The position numbers and the translations under genes are program-made. From Salinirubellus salinus (GTDB lineage Archaea; Halobacteriota; Halobacteria; Halobacteriales; Haloarculaceae), in the NCBI RefSeq assembly GCF_025231485.1, contig NZ_CP104003.1:2170001-2234000 (forward strand): a DNA stretch of 64,000 nucleotides. Direction: 5' to 3'. The notes beneath the pieces are model-generated. The model saw nothing but the letters and a program-made list of their open reading frames with translations. It was not told the DNA's origin and made no database searches. Below, piece after piece: positions 31,907 through 40,308 of this stretch; position 1 is the first letter of the stretch; every line of letters starts with the position of its first letter.

Positions 31907-33382
31907 CTAGCCGTTCCGGTCGAGGATGGCCACGTCGCACTCGACGGTCTCCAGTCGCTCGAACGTCGGGCGCGAGACCAGACGTGACGCCGTCGAGCGG
32001 TCCCCCGAGGACCCGACGACGACGAGGTCGTACTCGCCGGCGACGCGTGCGAGGTACGACTCGATAGGGAGCGCCGCGATGTGGGTCTCCACCTCCCGGC
32101 CGACCGTCTCGACGAGGTTCGAGAGCATCCGCGAGGCCCCGCTCCGCTCGCGCGAGGACCCGATGCAGTGGACGACGCTGACCCGGCCCCCGTCCCGGGC
32201 GAAGCGGGTCGCGAACTCGATCATACGGTGGGCCACCTCCCCCGCCTTGCGCACCGGGACGAGCACGTCGCGCCACTCGGTCCGACCGTCGACCGACCGG
32301 TGGACGAGGACGTCCGTCTCGGAGCGGAACAGGTCGCCGACGAACCGCGTGAGCGTCCCGTCTGCCGTCTCGTACCCCGTCACCACGAGGTCGCAGTTCG
32401 TGTCGGCGACCACGTCGAGGACGGTAGCCGCCGAGGCCCGCCCGTCGGCCGCGCTCACCAGCACCACCTCGGTCGGGACGCCGTAGCGTCGCTGGAGGTC
32501 GGCGGCGACACGCTCCAGTCGCGTCGCCGAGAGCGCGGTGTCCCCCTCGTGCCCCTGGACGGTCGTCCCGTCGTCCGGCGTCCCTCCGTCGGAGAGCGGT
32601 CGGCCCTCCACGCCGACGGGCACGTCGAACTCGGTGACGGCGTCCTCGTCGACCGTGCCCAGGAGGACCACCTTCGACCCCTCGTGGCCCGCGGTGAGCG
32701 CCGCGCCGAGGTGGGCCGTCGCCAGCGGGTAGTCGCCGCGCCACGGCACCAGCACCCGGTCGCCCCCCTCGATTGAACTGTAGAGGTAGCGCGCCCGTTC
32801 CTCGAAGAGGTGCCGGCGCCAGAGCACGAACACGCCGGTGACGAACGCACTGGAGAGGAAGACACTCACCACGTACGCCTCCTGCGTGGTCCGGGTGACC
32901 AGCGTGAGCAGGGCCGTCGAGAACGCCGCGGGTTCCTCGAGGTCGAGGGCCCACGTCGTCGCCGCGGCGAGGAACACCGACAGAGCGGCCCAGAGCGCGG
33001 TCACCTCGACCGCGGCGGGCGTGACCCCCTGGACGCGGGCACCGACCTGCACGGTGGCGTAGCCGACGAGCGCCCCCGTCGTGAGGCCGCCGACGAACCG
33101 CCACGGCGAGGCGAACCGTCCCTCCGGGTCCGAGAACAGCGTGTACGTCGCCGACGCCAGCGGCGGGAACAGGAAGAACGACACCTCCTGGATGGCGAAC
33201 CGGTCGGCGAGGTACGACACCGCCGCCACCAGCAGGGGGACGAACACGAGGATGGAGAGGTGGATGAGGTTGTTCGTGTGTTCGAGCCACGCCCGGAGGT
33301 CGCGCACCTCGCGGCGTTCGAGGCGGCGGAGTCGGGCGGCCACCCGTCGGAGGCGTTCGGCGAGTCCGTCGGGTGCGTCCAT
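31907..33382 (-). CDS. HPP membrane domain fused to two universal stress protein domains
   Basis: The 491-residue protein has a membrane part (about 50-210) of five helices with an FPPLASA stretch like the HPP family. Two USP domains follow (about 215-345 and 355-490): RDRVLVPWRGDYPLATAHL..., and DVLVPVRKAGEVAHRMIEFATRF...GEYDLVVVGSSGDRSTASRLV. The second holds G-x2-G-x9-GS-like ATP-site residues in part. Membrane-bound USPs are typical partners of transporters in haloarchaea. A start at 33382 (MDAPDG) is preferred to a longer frame. It lies next to the channel operon. Confidence 0.78.
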   Translation of the reverse strand: MDAPDGLAERLRRVAARLRRLERREVRDLRAWLEHTNNLIHLSILVFVPLLVAAVSYLADRFAIQEVSFFLFPPLASATYTLFSDPEGRFASPWRFVGGLTTGALVGYATVQVGARVQGVTPAAVEVTALWAALSVFLAAATTWALDLEEPAAFSTALLTLVTRTTQEAYVVSVFLSSAFVTGVFVLWRRHLFEERARYLYSSIEGGDRVLVPWRGDYPLATAHLGAALTAGHEGSKVVLLGTVDEDAVTEFDVPVGVEGRPLSDGGTPDDGTTVQGHEGDTALSATRLERVAADLQRRYGVPTEVVLVSAADGRASAATVLDVVADTNCDLVVTGYETADGTLTRFVGDLFRSETDVLVHRSVDGRTEWRDVLVPVRKAGEVAHRMIEFATRFARDGGRVSVVHCIGSSRERSGASRMLSNLVETVGREVETHIAALPIESYLARVAGEYDLVVVGSSGDRSTASRLVSRPTFERLETVECDVAILDRNG

Positions 33383-33477
33383 CGTCTCGGCCCGGGTTCG
33401 GGGCAGGCCGGCAAAGGCGTTACGTGACGGAACCGTCGATGGGAAACGCCTTAGTCCGGCGTCGGCCACCTCCGGGC

Positions 33478-34497
33478 ATGACCAGCGTCAAGGAGTTCCG
33501 GGTCAGCGAGGCGGCGACGCCGGACCGCCTCGGTCGCGGGGCGTTCGTGTTCACCGACGACTACTCGGTGTTCGACTGGGGGAAGATGCCCGACGCCATC
33601 CCGAACAAGGGCGCCGCGCTCTGTGCGATGGGCGCGAAGAACTTCGAGTTGCTCGAGGCCGCGGGCGTCCCGACCCACTACCGCGGCGTCGTCTCCGGCG
33701 GCGACGTCCGGACCCTGGAGCGGGTCGGCGACCCGCCCCGCGAGATGGCCATCGACCTCACCCGCGTGCCGGACCTCCCTCACGAGGGCCGCACGTACGA
33801 CTACGACGCGTTCCACGCCGAGGCGGGCGAGAACTACCTGATTCCGCTCGAGATCGTCTTCCGCAACCGCGTCCCCGTCGGGTCGTCGCTCCGCTCGCGG
33901 ACCACCCCGGACGCGGTGGGACTCGAGGGCGAGGAGTGGCCCGACGAGGCCGTCGACCTGCCCGAACCGGTCGTGGAGTTCTCGACGAAGTTCGAGGAGT
34001 CCGACCGCTACCTCTCCGACGAGGAGGCCGACCGCATCGCGGGGCTCGCCGACCTCGAGGAACTGGAACGGGTCGCCCGGACCGTGAACCGCGTCGTCAC
34101 CGACCGAGCTGCCGAGGCCGGCCTCGTCCACGAGGACGGCAAGATCGAGTGTCTCTACTTCGACGGCGAGGTCCGGGTGGCCGACGTGGTGGGGACGTTC
34201 GACGAGAACCGCTTCTCCTTCGACGGCCAGCAGGTCTCGAAGGAGGTCGTCCGCCAGTACCACAAGCGGACGCAGGCCGAGTGGGTCGAGGCGGTCGAGG
34301 ACGCGAAGGAACGCGCGAAGGCCGAGGACGTGGCCGACTGGCGCACGCTCTGTGCGGTGAACCCGCAGCCGCTCCCGAAGCACGTCGTCGACGCGATGCG
34401 TGACCTCTACACCGCTGGCGCGAACGCCTACCTCGACCGGAACCTGTTCGACGCGCCGACACTGGAGGCGGCCGTCGAGACGGTGCGTGACCTCTGA
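33478..34497 (+). CDS. purC: Phosphoribosylaminoimidazole-succinocarboxamide synthase (SAICAR synthase)
   Basis: PurC condenses CAIR with aspartate using ATP in purine synthesis. The 339-residue protein starts MTSVKEFRVSEAA and has DDYSVFDWGKMPDAIPNKGAALCAMG (ATP site) and EIVFRNRVPVGSSL. The later KIECLYFDGEVRVADVVGTFDENRF region (about 223-247) carries conserved substrate residues. It is longer than many bacterial PurC (about 240) because of the C-terminal helical extension, as in archaea. A TATA-like GCCTTAGTCC is centred 26 bases upstream, so it is likely leaderless. It leads the purine region. Confidence 0.92.
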   Translation: MTSVKEFRVSEAATPDRLGRGAFVFTDDYSVFDWGKMPDAIPNKGAALCAMGAKNFELLEAAGVPTHYRGVVSGGDVRTLERVGDPPREMAIDLTRVPDLPHEGRTYDYDAFHAEAGENYLIPLEIVFRNRVPVGSSLRSRTTPDAVGLEGEEWPDEAVDLPEPVVEFSTKFEESDRYLSDEEADRIAGLADLEELERVARTVNRVVTDRAAEAGLVHEDGKIECLYFDGEVRVADVVGTFDENRFSFDGQQVSKEVVRQYHKRTQAEWVEAVEDAKERAKAEDVADWRTLCAVNPQPLPKHVVDAMRDLYTAGANAYLDRNLFDAPTLEAAVETVRDL

Positions 34498-34540
34498 GCG
34501 GCGGCCGACGTCGTATAAACGGGTGGGAACGAGCGGAACG

Positions 34541-34547
34541 TTTTAAT
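34541..34547 (+). promoter_or_regulatory. TATA-like box of the UspA gene
   Basis: TTTTAAT is centred about 29 bases before the ATG at 34573. It decides the start: an ATG at 34564 would lie inside the likely unwound region. A second AT-rich element (GTATAAAC) lies 28 bases further upstream. Confidence 0.5.
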
Positions 34548-34572
34548 CCGGAGCGGCGTGACTGATGGTGTC

Positions 34573-34980
34573 ATGGTAACGTACCTCGTGGGCACGGACG
34601 GAGAGGAGGCCAGCGAGACCATCTGTGACCACCTCGAGACGGAACTGGAGGCCGTCGACGTGCTTGAGGTGGTGAACGTGCTCTCGTCGCGGGCGAACCG
34701 GGACGAGCGCCAGGCGGGTGAAGAGGCGCTCGCACTGTTCGAGGACCGCTTCGACGACCGCGTGACGGTGAACACCCGCCAGTTGAGCCGGGGGCGCTCG
34801 CCGGCGGACGAGATCGCGGCCTACGCCGAGGAGATAGCCGCCGACGAGATCGTGGTGGCACTCCGACGGCACACCCGGACCGAGCGGGTCATCTTCGGCA
34901 GCGTCTCCCACAAGCTCCTGCAGAAGGTGACCCGGCCCATCACGCTGGTACCGCTGCCGCAGTACCAGCCGGTGGTCTGA
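34573..34980 (+). CDS. Universal stress protein (UspA family)
   Basis: The 135-residue protein is a single USP domain: N-terminal MVTYLVGTDGEEASETI, the beta-alpha fold with EIAADEIVVALRRHTRTERVIFGSVSHKLLQKVTRPITLVP. The last segment is the ATP-site G-x2-x9-GS(S/H)-like motif (FGSVSHKLL). Such proteins help survival under stress in haloarchaea. It lies between purC and the oppositely oriented purU-like gene. The start was set by the TATA box spacing. Confidence 0.82.
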   Translation: MVTYLVGTDGEEASETICDHLETELEAVDVLEVVNVLSSRANRDERQAGEEALALFEDRFDDRVTVNTRQLSRGRSPADEIAAYAEEIAADEIVVALRRHTRTERVIFGSVSHKLLQKVTRPITLVPLPQYQPVV

Positions 34981-34981
34981 G

Positions 34982-35944
34982 CTAGTCGTCGCTCTCCTGT
35001 CGGCCGACGACCTCACCGAGGCCGTCGACCGGTCGGTCGGGGTTCAGGGCGTCGGCGTCGGGGTCCATCCCGAGCTGGTACGTGCCCGACGTCACGTCGT
35101 CGCGGAGCTCCGTCCGGCCGTGGTAGACGGTGGCTGCGTCGTCGAGGTGGAGGCGAACCGCCTCGATGAGCGCCTCGGCTTCGAGGGGCTGGCCCTTCCG
35201 CTCCAGTTCGTCGGCCGTCGCCCCGTCTGGCACGTCGAACGCCCGCTGGGTGATGATGGGCCCCTGGTCGAGGTCCGTCGTGACGTAGTGGGCGGTGACG
35301 CCCGCGATGCGGACGCCCTCCTCGCGGGCCTGTCGGTACGCCTCGGCGCCGGGGAACGCCGGGAGCAGCGACGGGTGGACGTTGATGATGCGGTCCTCGT
35401 AGCGGAACACGACGTTCGGCGAGAGGATGCGCATGTAGCGCGCGAGGACGACGAGGTCGACCTCGTACTCGTCGAACAGGTCGAGGACGCGGTCCTCGTC
35501 GGGGACCCCGGAGTCGTCGCCGACGTCGTAGAACGGCACGTCGTAGTGTTCGGCGAGCGGTTCGAGGTCGTCGTGGTTGCCGACGACGAGGCCGATGTCC
35601 GCACCGAGGTCGTCGTTCGACCACGCCTCGAACAGCGCCTCCAGACAGTGGGACTCCTTCGTGACCATCACCGCGATCTGCTGGGTCTCGCGGTCCGACG
35701 GGAACCGGGCCTGGATGTCGACGCCGAGCTCCGCGCCCAGATCGTCGAGGTCCTCGCGGAGCGTCTCGGGCTTGACGACCATGTCGCTCGTGTCGACGTG
35801 GAGCGTCATCCGGAACAGCCCCTCGCGGACCGCCTGGTCGAGGTCCTCGATGTTGATGCCACGCTCGAACAGCAGCGACGTGACGCCGGCGATGATCCCC
35901 TTGCGGTCCTCGCCGACGACGATTATCTCGGTGTAGCGGGTCAC
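34982..35944 (-). CDS. purU: Formyltetrahydrofolate deformylase-like protein
   Basis: The 320-residue protein has an N-terminal ACT domain (about 1-85: IIVVGEDRKGIIAGVTSLLFERGINIEDLDQAV...), followed by a formyltransferase domain. The catalytic triad region is HPSLLPAFPG (about 203-212) with the aspartate in TDLDQGPII. In bacteria PurU releases formate for PurT. In archaea relatives may instead supply or use formyl groups in purine synthesis, which its closeness to purC, purS and purQ supports. The GTG at 35944 follows the shadow of purS in the same frame. A C-terminal acidic extension of about 40 residues is halophilic. Confidence 0.85.
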   Translation of the reverse strand: MTRYTEIIVVGEDRKGIIAGVTSLLFERGINIEDLDQAVREGLFRMTLHVDTSDMVVKPETLREDLDDLGAELGVDIQARFPSDRETQQIAVMVTKESHCLEALFEAWSNDDLGADIGLVVGNHDDLEPLAEHYDVPFYDVGDDSGVPDEDRVLDLFDEYEVDLVVLARYMRILSPNVVFRYEDRIINVHPSLLPAFPGAEAYRQAREEGVRIAGVTAHYVTTDLDQGPIITQRAFDVPDGATADELERKGQPLEAEALIEAVRLHLDDAATVYHGRTELRDDVTSGTYQLGMDPDADALNPDRPVDGLGEVVGRQESDD

Positions 35945-36085
35945 GGTACCCTCCGGGCGTGCGTATCGCTCATGAACCCGAGTCGGGAGAGCGCGCCGAA
36001 AAGCCGTTCGTTTCGGCCCGAGTTCGCGTCGCCCGCACCCACCGTCTTCCGAAAGGGGTTTGCCCCGCCGCCCGAGTCTCCCGGT

Positions 36086-36340
36086 ATGACCGGCTACACC
36101 GCCACCGTCACGGTGCGCCTGAAACACGGCGTCCTCGACCCCGAGGCCGAGACCACGCAGCGGGCGCTGGAGCGACTCGGGTTCGAACTGGAGGACCTGC
36201 GTGCGGCCGACCGCTTCGAGATCGACCTCTCGGCCGAGGACCCCGACGCGGCCGAGGAACGCGCGGGAGAGATGGCCGAGCGCCTCCTCGCGAACCCCAC
36301 CATCCACGACTTCGACGTGGAGGTCGCCGAGCGCGAATGA
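36086..36340 (+). CDS. purS: Phosphoribosylformylglycinamidine synthase subunit PurS
   Basis: PurS is the small structural subunit that links PurL and PurQ in FGAM synthase. The 84-residue protein starts MTGYTATVTVRLKHGVLDPEAETTQRALERLGFELEDLRAADRFEIDL and is a full-length match. It is divergent from purU and precedes purQ by 55 bases. Confidence 0.92.
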   Translation: MTGYTATVTVRLKHGVLDPEAETTQRALERLGFELEDLRAADRFEIDLSAEDPDAAEERAGEMAERLLANPTIHDFDVEVAERE

Positions 36341-36395
36341 CGGTCTCGTCCAGCGGGACGGCCACGGTCGGTGGACACACCGTGGGGTGTCGACA

Positions 36396-37073
36396 GTGAC
36401 CGTCGCCGTCCTGAAGTTCGGCGGCTCGAACTGCGACCGCGACGCCGTGCAGGCGCTCGCCGACGTCGGCGTCGACGCCGAGCTCGTCTGGTACAAGGAG
36501 GGGCTCCCGACCGACGTCTCCGGCGTCCTCCTCCCCGGCGGCTTCTCCTACGGTGACTACCTCCGGGCCGGCGCGATGGCCGCGCGCGACCCCATCGTCG
36601 AGGAGGTGCGGGAGCGGGCCGGCAAGGTCCCTATCCTCGGGGTGTGCAACGGCGCTCAGATCGGCTCCGAGGCGGGCCTGACCCCCGGCGCGTTCACCGT
36701 CAACCGCTCGGCACGCTTCCAGTGCGAGCACGTCCACCTGCGGGTGGAGACGACGGACACGCCGTTCACCGCCGCGTTCGACGAGGGCGACGTGGTCTCG
36801 CTCCCCATCGCGCACGGCGAGGGGCGCTTCGAGACGGAGAGCGAGGCCGCCTACGAGGAACTCGTGGCGACGGACCGCGTGCTGTTCCGCTACTGCGACG
36901 CCGACGGGAACGTGACCGACGAGGCGAACCCCAACGGGTCGCGTGGCAACGTCGCCGGCGTCGTCGGTGCGGACCGCACGACGGCGGTGCTGATGCCCCA
37001 CCCCGAGCGCGCGGCACTGGCGGACCTCCACGCCGGCACCGACGGCCGGGGCGTCCTCGAAGGGTTCGCCTGA
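36396..37073 (+). CDS. purQ: Phosphoribosylformylglycinamidine synthase subunit PurQ
   Basis: PurQ is the glutaminase subunit that supplies ammonia to PurL. The 225-residue protein has the class I amidotransferase triad: the catalytic C84 in LGVCNGAQ, and H and E in the C-terminal LMPHPERA. The N-terminal MTVAVLKFGGSNCDRDA is typical. The GTG at 36396 was chosen; a second in-frame GTG nine bases upstream is also possible. PurL is not in the window. Confidence 0.92.
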   Translation: MTVAVLKFGGSNCDRDAVQALADVGVDAELVWYKEGLPTDVSGVLLPGGFSYGDYLRAGAMAARDPIVEEVRERAGKVPILGVCNGAQIGSEAGLTPGAFTVNRSARFQCEHVHLRVETTDTPFTAAFDEGDVVSLPIAHGEGRFETESEAAYEELVATDRVLFRYCDADGNVTDEANPNGSRGNVAGVVGADRTTAVLMPHPERAALADLHAGTDGRGVLEGFA

Positions 37074-37151
37074 GACGGGGCGCACGCCGGCGGGGACTCA
37101 CGGAGCGGGAACCGGCGCGGCGCTCTTTGCCGCTCGGCACGGAGTCCGGAC

Positions 37152-37454
37152 ATGGACAGCACGGAACGCGGTCGGGCCGCCGAGGAGACGGTACAGGTGT
37201 GGCTCGTAGAGCGCACCTACTCCGACGACGAGCAGAACCTCATCATCCTGACGTACGCGACGCCGGACGGGACGCGAGACTACCGCAAGGAGCGCGCGCT
37301 CACGTCGTTCACCGGGGACCACCGGGAGACGACGGCAGCGGTGGCGGTGTCGCCGTCGAACCTCGGGACCGTCTCGGACCCGGAGACACGCGAGCGGTAC
37401 GCGACGGAGGCACGGCGGATGCGCGATCGCCACGACCCCGACGACGCCATCTAG
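37152..37454 (+). CDS. Small haloarchaeal protein of unknown function
   Basis: The 100-residue protein begins MDSTERGRAAEETVQVWLVERTYSDDEQNLIILTYATPDG and has mixed alpha-beta character, with an arginine- and acid-rich C-terminus (RYATEARRMRDRHDPDDAI). No named family was recognised. Its stop codon is directly followed by the stop of a convergent 47-residue gene. Confidence 0.55.
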   Translation: MDSTERGRAAEETVQVWLVERTYSDDEQNLIILTYATPDGTRDYRKERALTSFTGDHRETTAAVAVSPSNLGTVSDPETRERYATEARRMRDRHDPDDAI

Positions 37455-37598
37455 TCAGGGGTCGACGGTGGTGGGCGTTCGCGTCGCCAGCCACTGCCCG
37501 TTCTCCCCGCGGCTGGCACGTTCGCGGACGACGAACCACCCCGTCTCGAACTCGACGCTCTCGAACTCACCCTCACGCTCCATCTCGGACTCGCTCAT
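37455..37598 (-). CDS. 47-residue small protein
   Basis: This reading frame gives MSESEMEREG...ESVEFETGWFVVRERASRG...NGQWLATRTPTT (47 residues), a compact predicted beta-strand pair with two tryptophans. It is preceded by a GGTGA ribosome-binding site nine bases before the ATG and a TATA-like GGATTAACT near 37659, as for a real gene. It ends exactly one base from the stop of the convergent gene. Similar small proteins recur in haloarchaea as I recall. Function is unknown. Confidence 0.6.
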   Translation of the reverse strand: MSESEMEREGEFESVEFETGWFVVRERASRGENGQWLATRTPTTVDP

Positions 37599-37847
37599 CT
37601 CGTTCACCTACCTCGAGCCAGGACGACAGCGGACATTGCTACCCGCAGACTACCCGCGAGTTAATCCCGTGTTACTACCTGACAAATTCACGAACACGTG
37701 AGTTTAGACGGTGGATAACGGTCGCCTCGGGACCGCTCACGGCATCCGGGCCGAGCGGAACCGGCAGGGCGCCTCGGCCCCGACTCCCGGCCGTGATACC
37801 GTACTGCGAGTCGCCGTGGCAGCGGTCCGTGGGGGGCGGTGACTCCC
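37599..37847. other. Intergenic region with promoter elements, no gene
   Basis: This 249-base gap holds the promoter of the 47-residue gene (GGATTAACT near 37653-37663). It also has the direct repeat CTACCCGC at 37641-37648 and 37652-37659 and the small palindrome TCACG-AACA-CGTGA around 37688-37701. No gene was seen. Confidence 0.45.
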
Positions 37848-38954
37848 TTATCGCGTCAGCGGCATCCCGTAGCTCTTCTCGCGCTCCATCACCGCCTCCC
37901 ACGTCAGTTCGCACTCACACGAGACTTCGGAGAACACCGACGGGTCCTGTCGCAGGTCGAAGTCCTTCACGGCCGTCTGGACGAACTCGTCGCACTCCCC
38001 GCAGTTGTGCGCGCCGCGCTCGGACCCCGACCCGACGGGGTCCGAGACGACGATGGCGTCGGCGTCGGCGGTCCGCTCCAGCACCGCGCAGACCGACCAG
38101 AGCCACGGCGGGCGGTAGCCCCCGTCGTGGAACAGGTCCTCGACCATCGTGTGTCGCTGGACGTTGGTCGGGTTCATCGAGACGGTGTGACAGCCGTCGA
38201 CGGCGGCACAGCGCTCGACGCTCGAGACCATGTCCTCGACCGCTTCGAACTCGGTGAGGAAGGCGGGCTTCAGCAGCAGGTAGGCCTTCACGCCCGCGTC
38301 GGCGTCGTCCTCCGTGGCGACCGCACGGACCTCGTCGCAGGCCGCCTCGAAGTCGCTGAAGTCGAAGTACTTGTTCACGCAGTCGTGGCGCACCCGGTCC
38401 GTGGCGGTCTCGAGGCCGACGGCCACGTCACAGGCGAGCCCGTGGTCGGTGAAGTCCCGGACCTTCTCGCGGTCCACGAAGTCCGGCAGGGACTCGACGA
38501 CCATCCGGTCGCGGTCCGCGAACGTCTCCGCGATGGCCCGACGCGTCTCGGCGGGGACCTCGCGCTCGTCGAGGAACGACCCGGAGGTGTAGATCTTGAC
38601 GAGCCCGCTCCGTTCGTCGGCGTTCTCGGCCTCGTGCTCCAGACACACGTCGATCTGGGCCATCAGGTCCTCGTGGCTCACGCTGCCGCCCTCGACGGAC
38701 TCGGCGACGTAGCCACACATCGTGCAGCCCCCGGCACGGGCCCACCGGCAGCCGCCGGTGTTGAGTATGATGGTGAGACTCTGGTAGACGCCGGTCGGCG
38801 TGTTGTCCTCGTCGATCCACACCCGCGTCGGCTCTCGCGGGTCGTAGGTCCGGTCGCGCCGCCCGCGGATCTCACGCATCACCTCGTTGTGGGCGTCCAT
38901 CCCCCGTCCCTGCTCGTAGACTTCGGGGTCGGGTTGGGGGTCGGGCTTGCTCAT
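37848..38954 (-). CDS. Archaeosine biosynthesis radical SAM protein (RaSEA)
   Basis: RaSEA works with ArcS to turn the modified base at tRNA position 15 into archaeosine. The 368-residue protein has a radical SAM cluster motif with unusual spacing, CRWARAGGCTMCGY (C-x7-C-x2-C), followed by KIYTSGSFLDEREVP and VNKYFDFSDFEAAC. Conserved cysteines also occur in the C-terminal CGECDEFVQT. Length fits the family. It is a single gene on the minus strand, upstream of a large gap and divergent from nothing directly. Confidence 0.85.
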   Translation of the reverse strand: MSKPDPQPDPEVYEQGRGMDAHNEVMREIRGRRDRTYDPREPTRVWIDEDNTPTGVYQSLTIILNTGGCRWARAGGCTMCGYVAESVEGGSVSHEDLMAQIDVCLEHEAENADERSGLVKIYTSGSFLDEREVPAETRRAIAETFADRDRMVVESLPDFVDREKVRDFTDHGLACDVAVGLETATDRVRHDCVNKYFDFSDFEAACDEVRAVATEDDADAGVKAYLLLKPAFLTEFEAVEDMVSSVERCAAVDGCHTVSMNPTNVQRHTMVEDLFHDGGYRPPWLWSVCAVLERTADADAIVVSDPVGSGSERGAHNCGECDEFVQTAVKDFDLRQDPSVFSEVSCECELTWEAVMEREKSYGMPLTR

Positions 38955-39037
38955 GGGCGGAGTACCGGGTCGGCGGGGAAAACGCCTCCGTTGTGCACCG
39001 GACGCGGCGAGAGAAGTGGACCGGGGAGTCCCCGGGG

Positions 39038-40105
39038 TCAGTTACTGAAGTCGGTACAGATGGGGATACCGAGCGTGTCGTAGTCGCTCATCGCCGCGAG
39101 CTCGTCCGGCACGCCGTGGATGTCGATGGTCTTCTCGACGAGCGCGGTGGGGTCGAGTTTCCCGGTCTCGATCATGTCCAGCATCTCGCTGTAGCGCGAG
39201 GGCTGCAGCCCGAGCGACCCCTTGAAGTCGATCTCCTTGGCCACGAACTCGTCGGTCGGGAGCGGGACCATCCCCGACTCCTCGCTCGTCGTCAGGCCGA
39301 TCTGGACGTGCGTGCCACCCTTGCGCAGCGAGTTCACCGCGTTCTGGCAGGTGACGGCGATACCGAGCGCGTCGGCCGAGACGTCCGCGCCCCCGTCGGT
39401 CAGGTCCCGGACCTCCTTGGCCGGGTCGTCCACCTCGCTGGCGTTGACGGTGGCGACCGCGCCGAGCTCTCTCGCTTTCTCCAGTTTCTCGTCCATCAGG
39501 TCGACGCCGATGACGTTCGCGCCGAGCGCGTTGGCGATGTGGACCGCCGAGAGACCGATGCCCCCGCAGCCGTGGACGACCACGTCGTCGCCCGCGCCGA
39601 CGGGTGCGCGGTGGGCCATCGCGTGGAACGAGGTCATGAACCGGCAGCCACAGCCGGCGGCGGCCTCGGCGTCGATGCTCTCGGGGAGCGGGACCGCGTT
39701 GATGTCCGCGTTCGGGATGTGTACCTCCTCGGCGAACGCGCCCGGGGCCTCGTTCATGAACCCGAGGCCGACGTGGTTCTCACAGATGTTCTCGCGGCCG
39801 TTGCGACAGAGGTCACACGTCCCGCACGCGAAGTTGAACGGGATGGCGACCTCCTGTCCCTCCTCTACGTGCTCCACCTCGCTCCCGACGGAGACGATAC
39901 GGCCCGTCGGTTCGTGCCCGAGGACGTGCGGCGGGTCGGGCCGGTAGCCGAACCAGTCCCAGTCCCCCTGCCAGCAGTGCCAGTCCGACCGACAGACCCC
40001 ACAGCCGAGCACCTCGGCCACGGCGCCGTGTGGCTCCGGCTCCGGCCGGTCCACCTCCTGTACGGTGAGCGGTTCCTTGAACGCCTCCAGCACTACTGCC
40101 TGCAT
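39038..40105 (-). CDS. Zinc-dependent alcohol dehydrogenase (MDR family)
   Basis: The 355-residue protein oxidises an alcohol with NAD(P). Catalytic zinc ligands are in GCGVCRSDWH and GHEP; the structural zinc site is CGTCDLCRNGRENIC (four cysteines), and the Rossmann motif is GCGGIGLSAVHIANALGA. It is divergent from the aldehyde:ferredoxin oxidoreductase gene, which suggests a two-step alcohol-to-acid pathway. The ATG at 40105 fits a TATA-like CACTTTTGTAG about 30 bases upstream. Confidence 0.88.
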   Translation of the reverse strand: MQAVVLEAFKEPLTVQEVDRPEPEPHGAVAEVLGCGVCRSDWHCWQGDWDWFGYRPDPPHVLGHEPTGRIVSVGSEVEHVEEGQEVAIPFNFACGTCDLCRNGRENICENHVGLGFMNEAPGAFAEEVHIPNADINAVPLPESIDAEAAAGCGCRFMTSFHAMAHRAPVGAGDDVVVHGCGGIGLSAVHIANALGANVIGVDLMDEKLEKARELGAVATVNASEVDDPAKEVRDLTDGGADVSADALGIAVTCQNAVNSLRKGGTHVQIGLTTSEESGMVPLPTDEFVAKEIDFKGSLGLQPSRYSEMLDMIETGKLDPTALVEKTIDIHGVPDELAAMSDYDTLGIPICTDFSN

Positions 40106-40308
40106 GGCGAGTGGCACGTTAGCACATGTCTACAAAAGTGTTTTTCGAGAAGAATGTGAGACTCACGGACGGGGGAGCGAGACCGCCCGGCGCTCCGTCG
40201 ATGGCCGGTCGCCGCGAGTCGCCAGCAGCCGGTGCAACCAGTTCCGGTTACGTCGGTGCGGCAACAATTACGACACTACGGCCCAACTAGGAACTGTTAG
40301 GGCTTACC

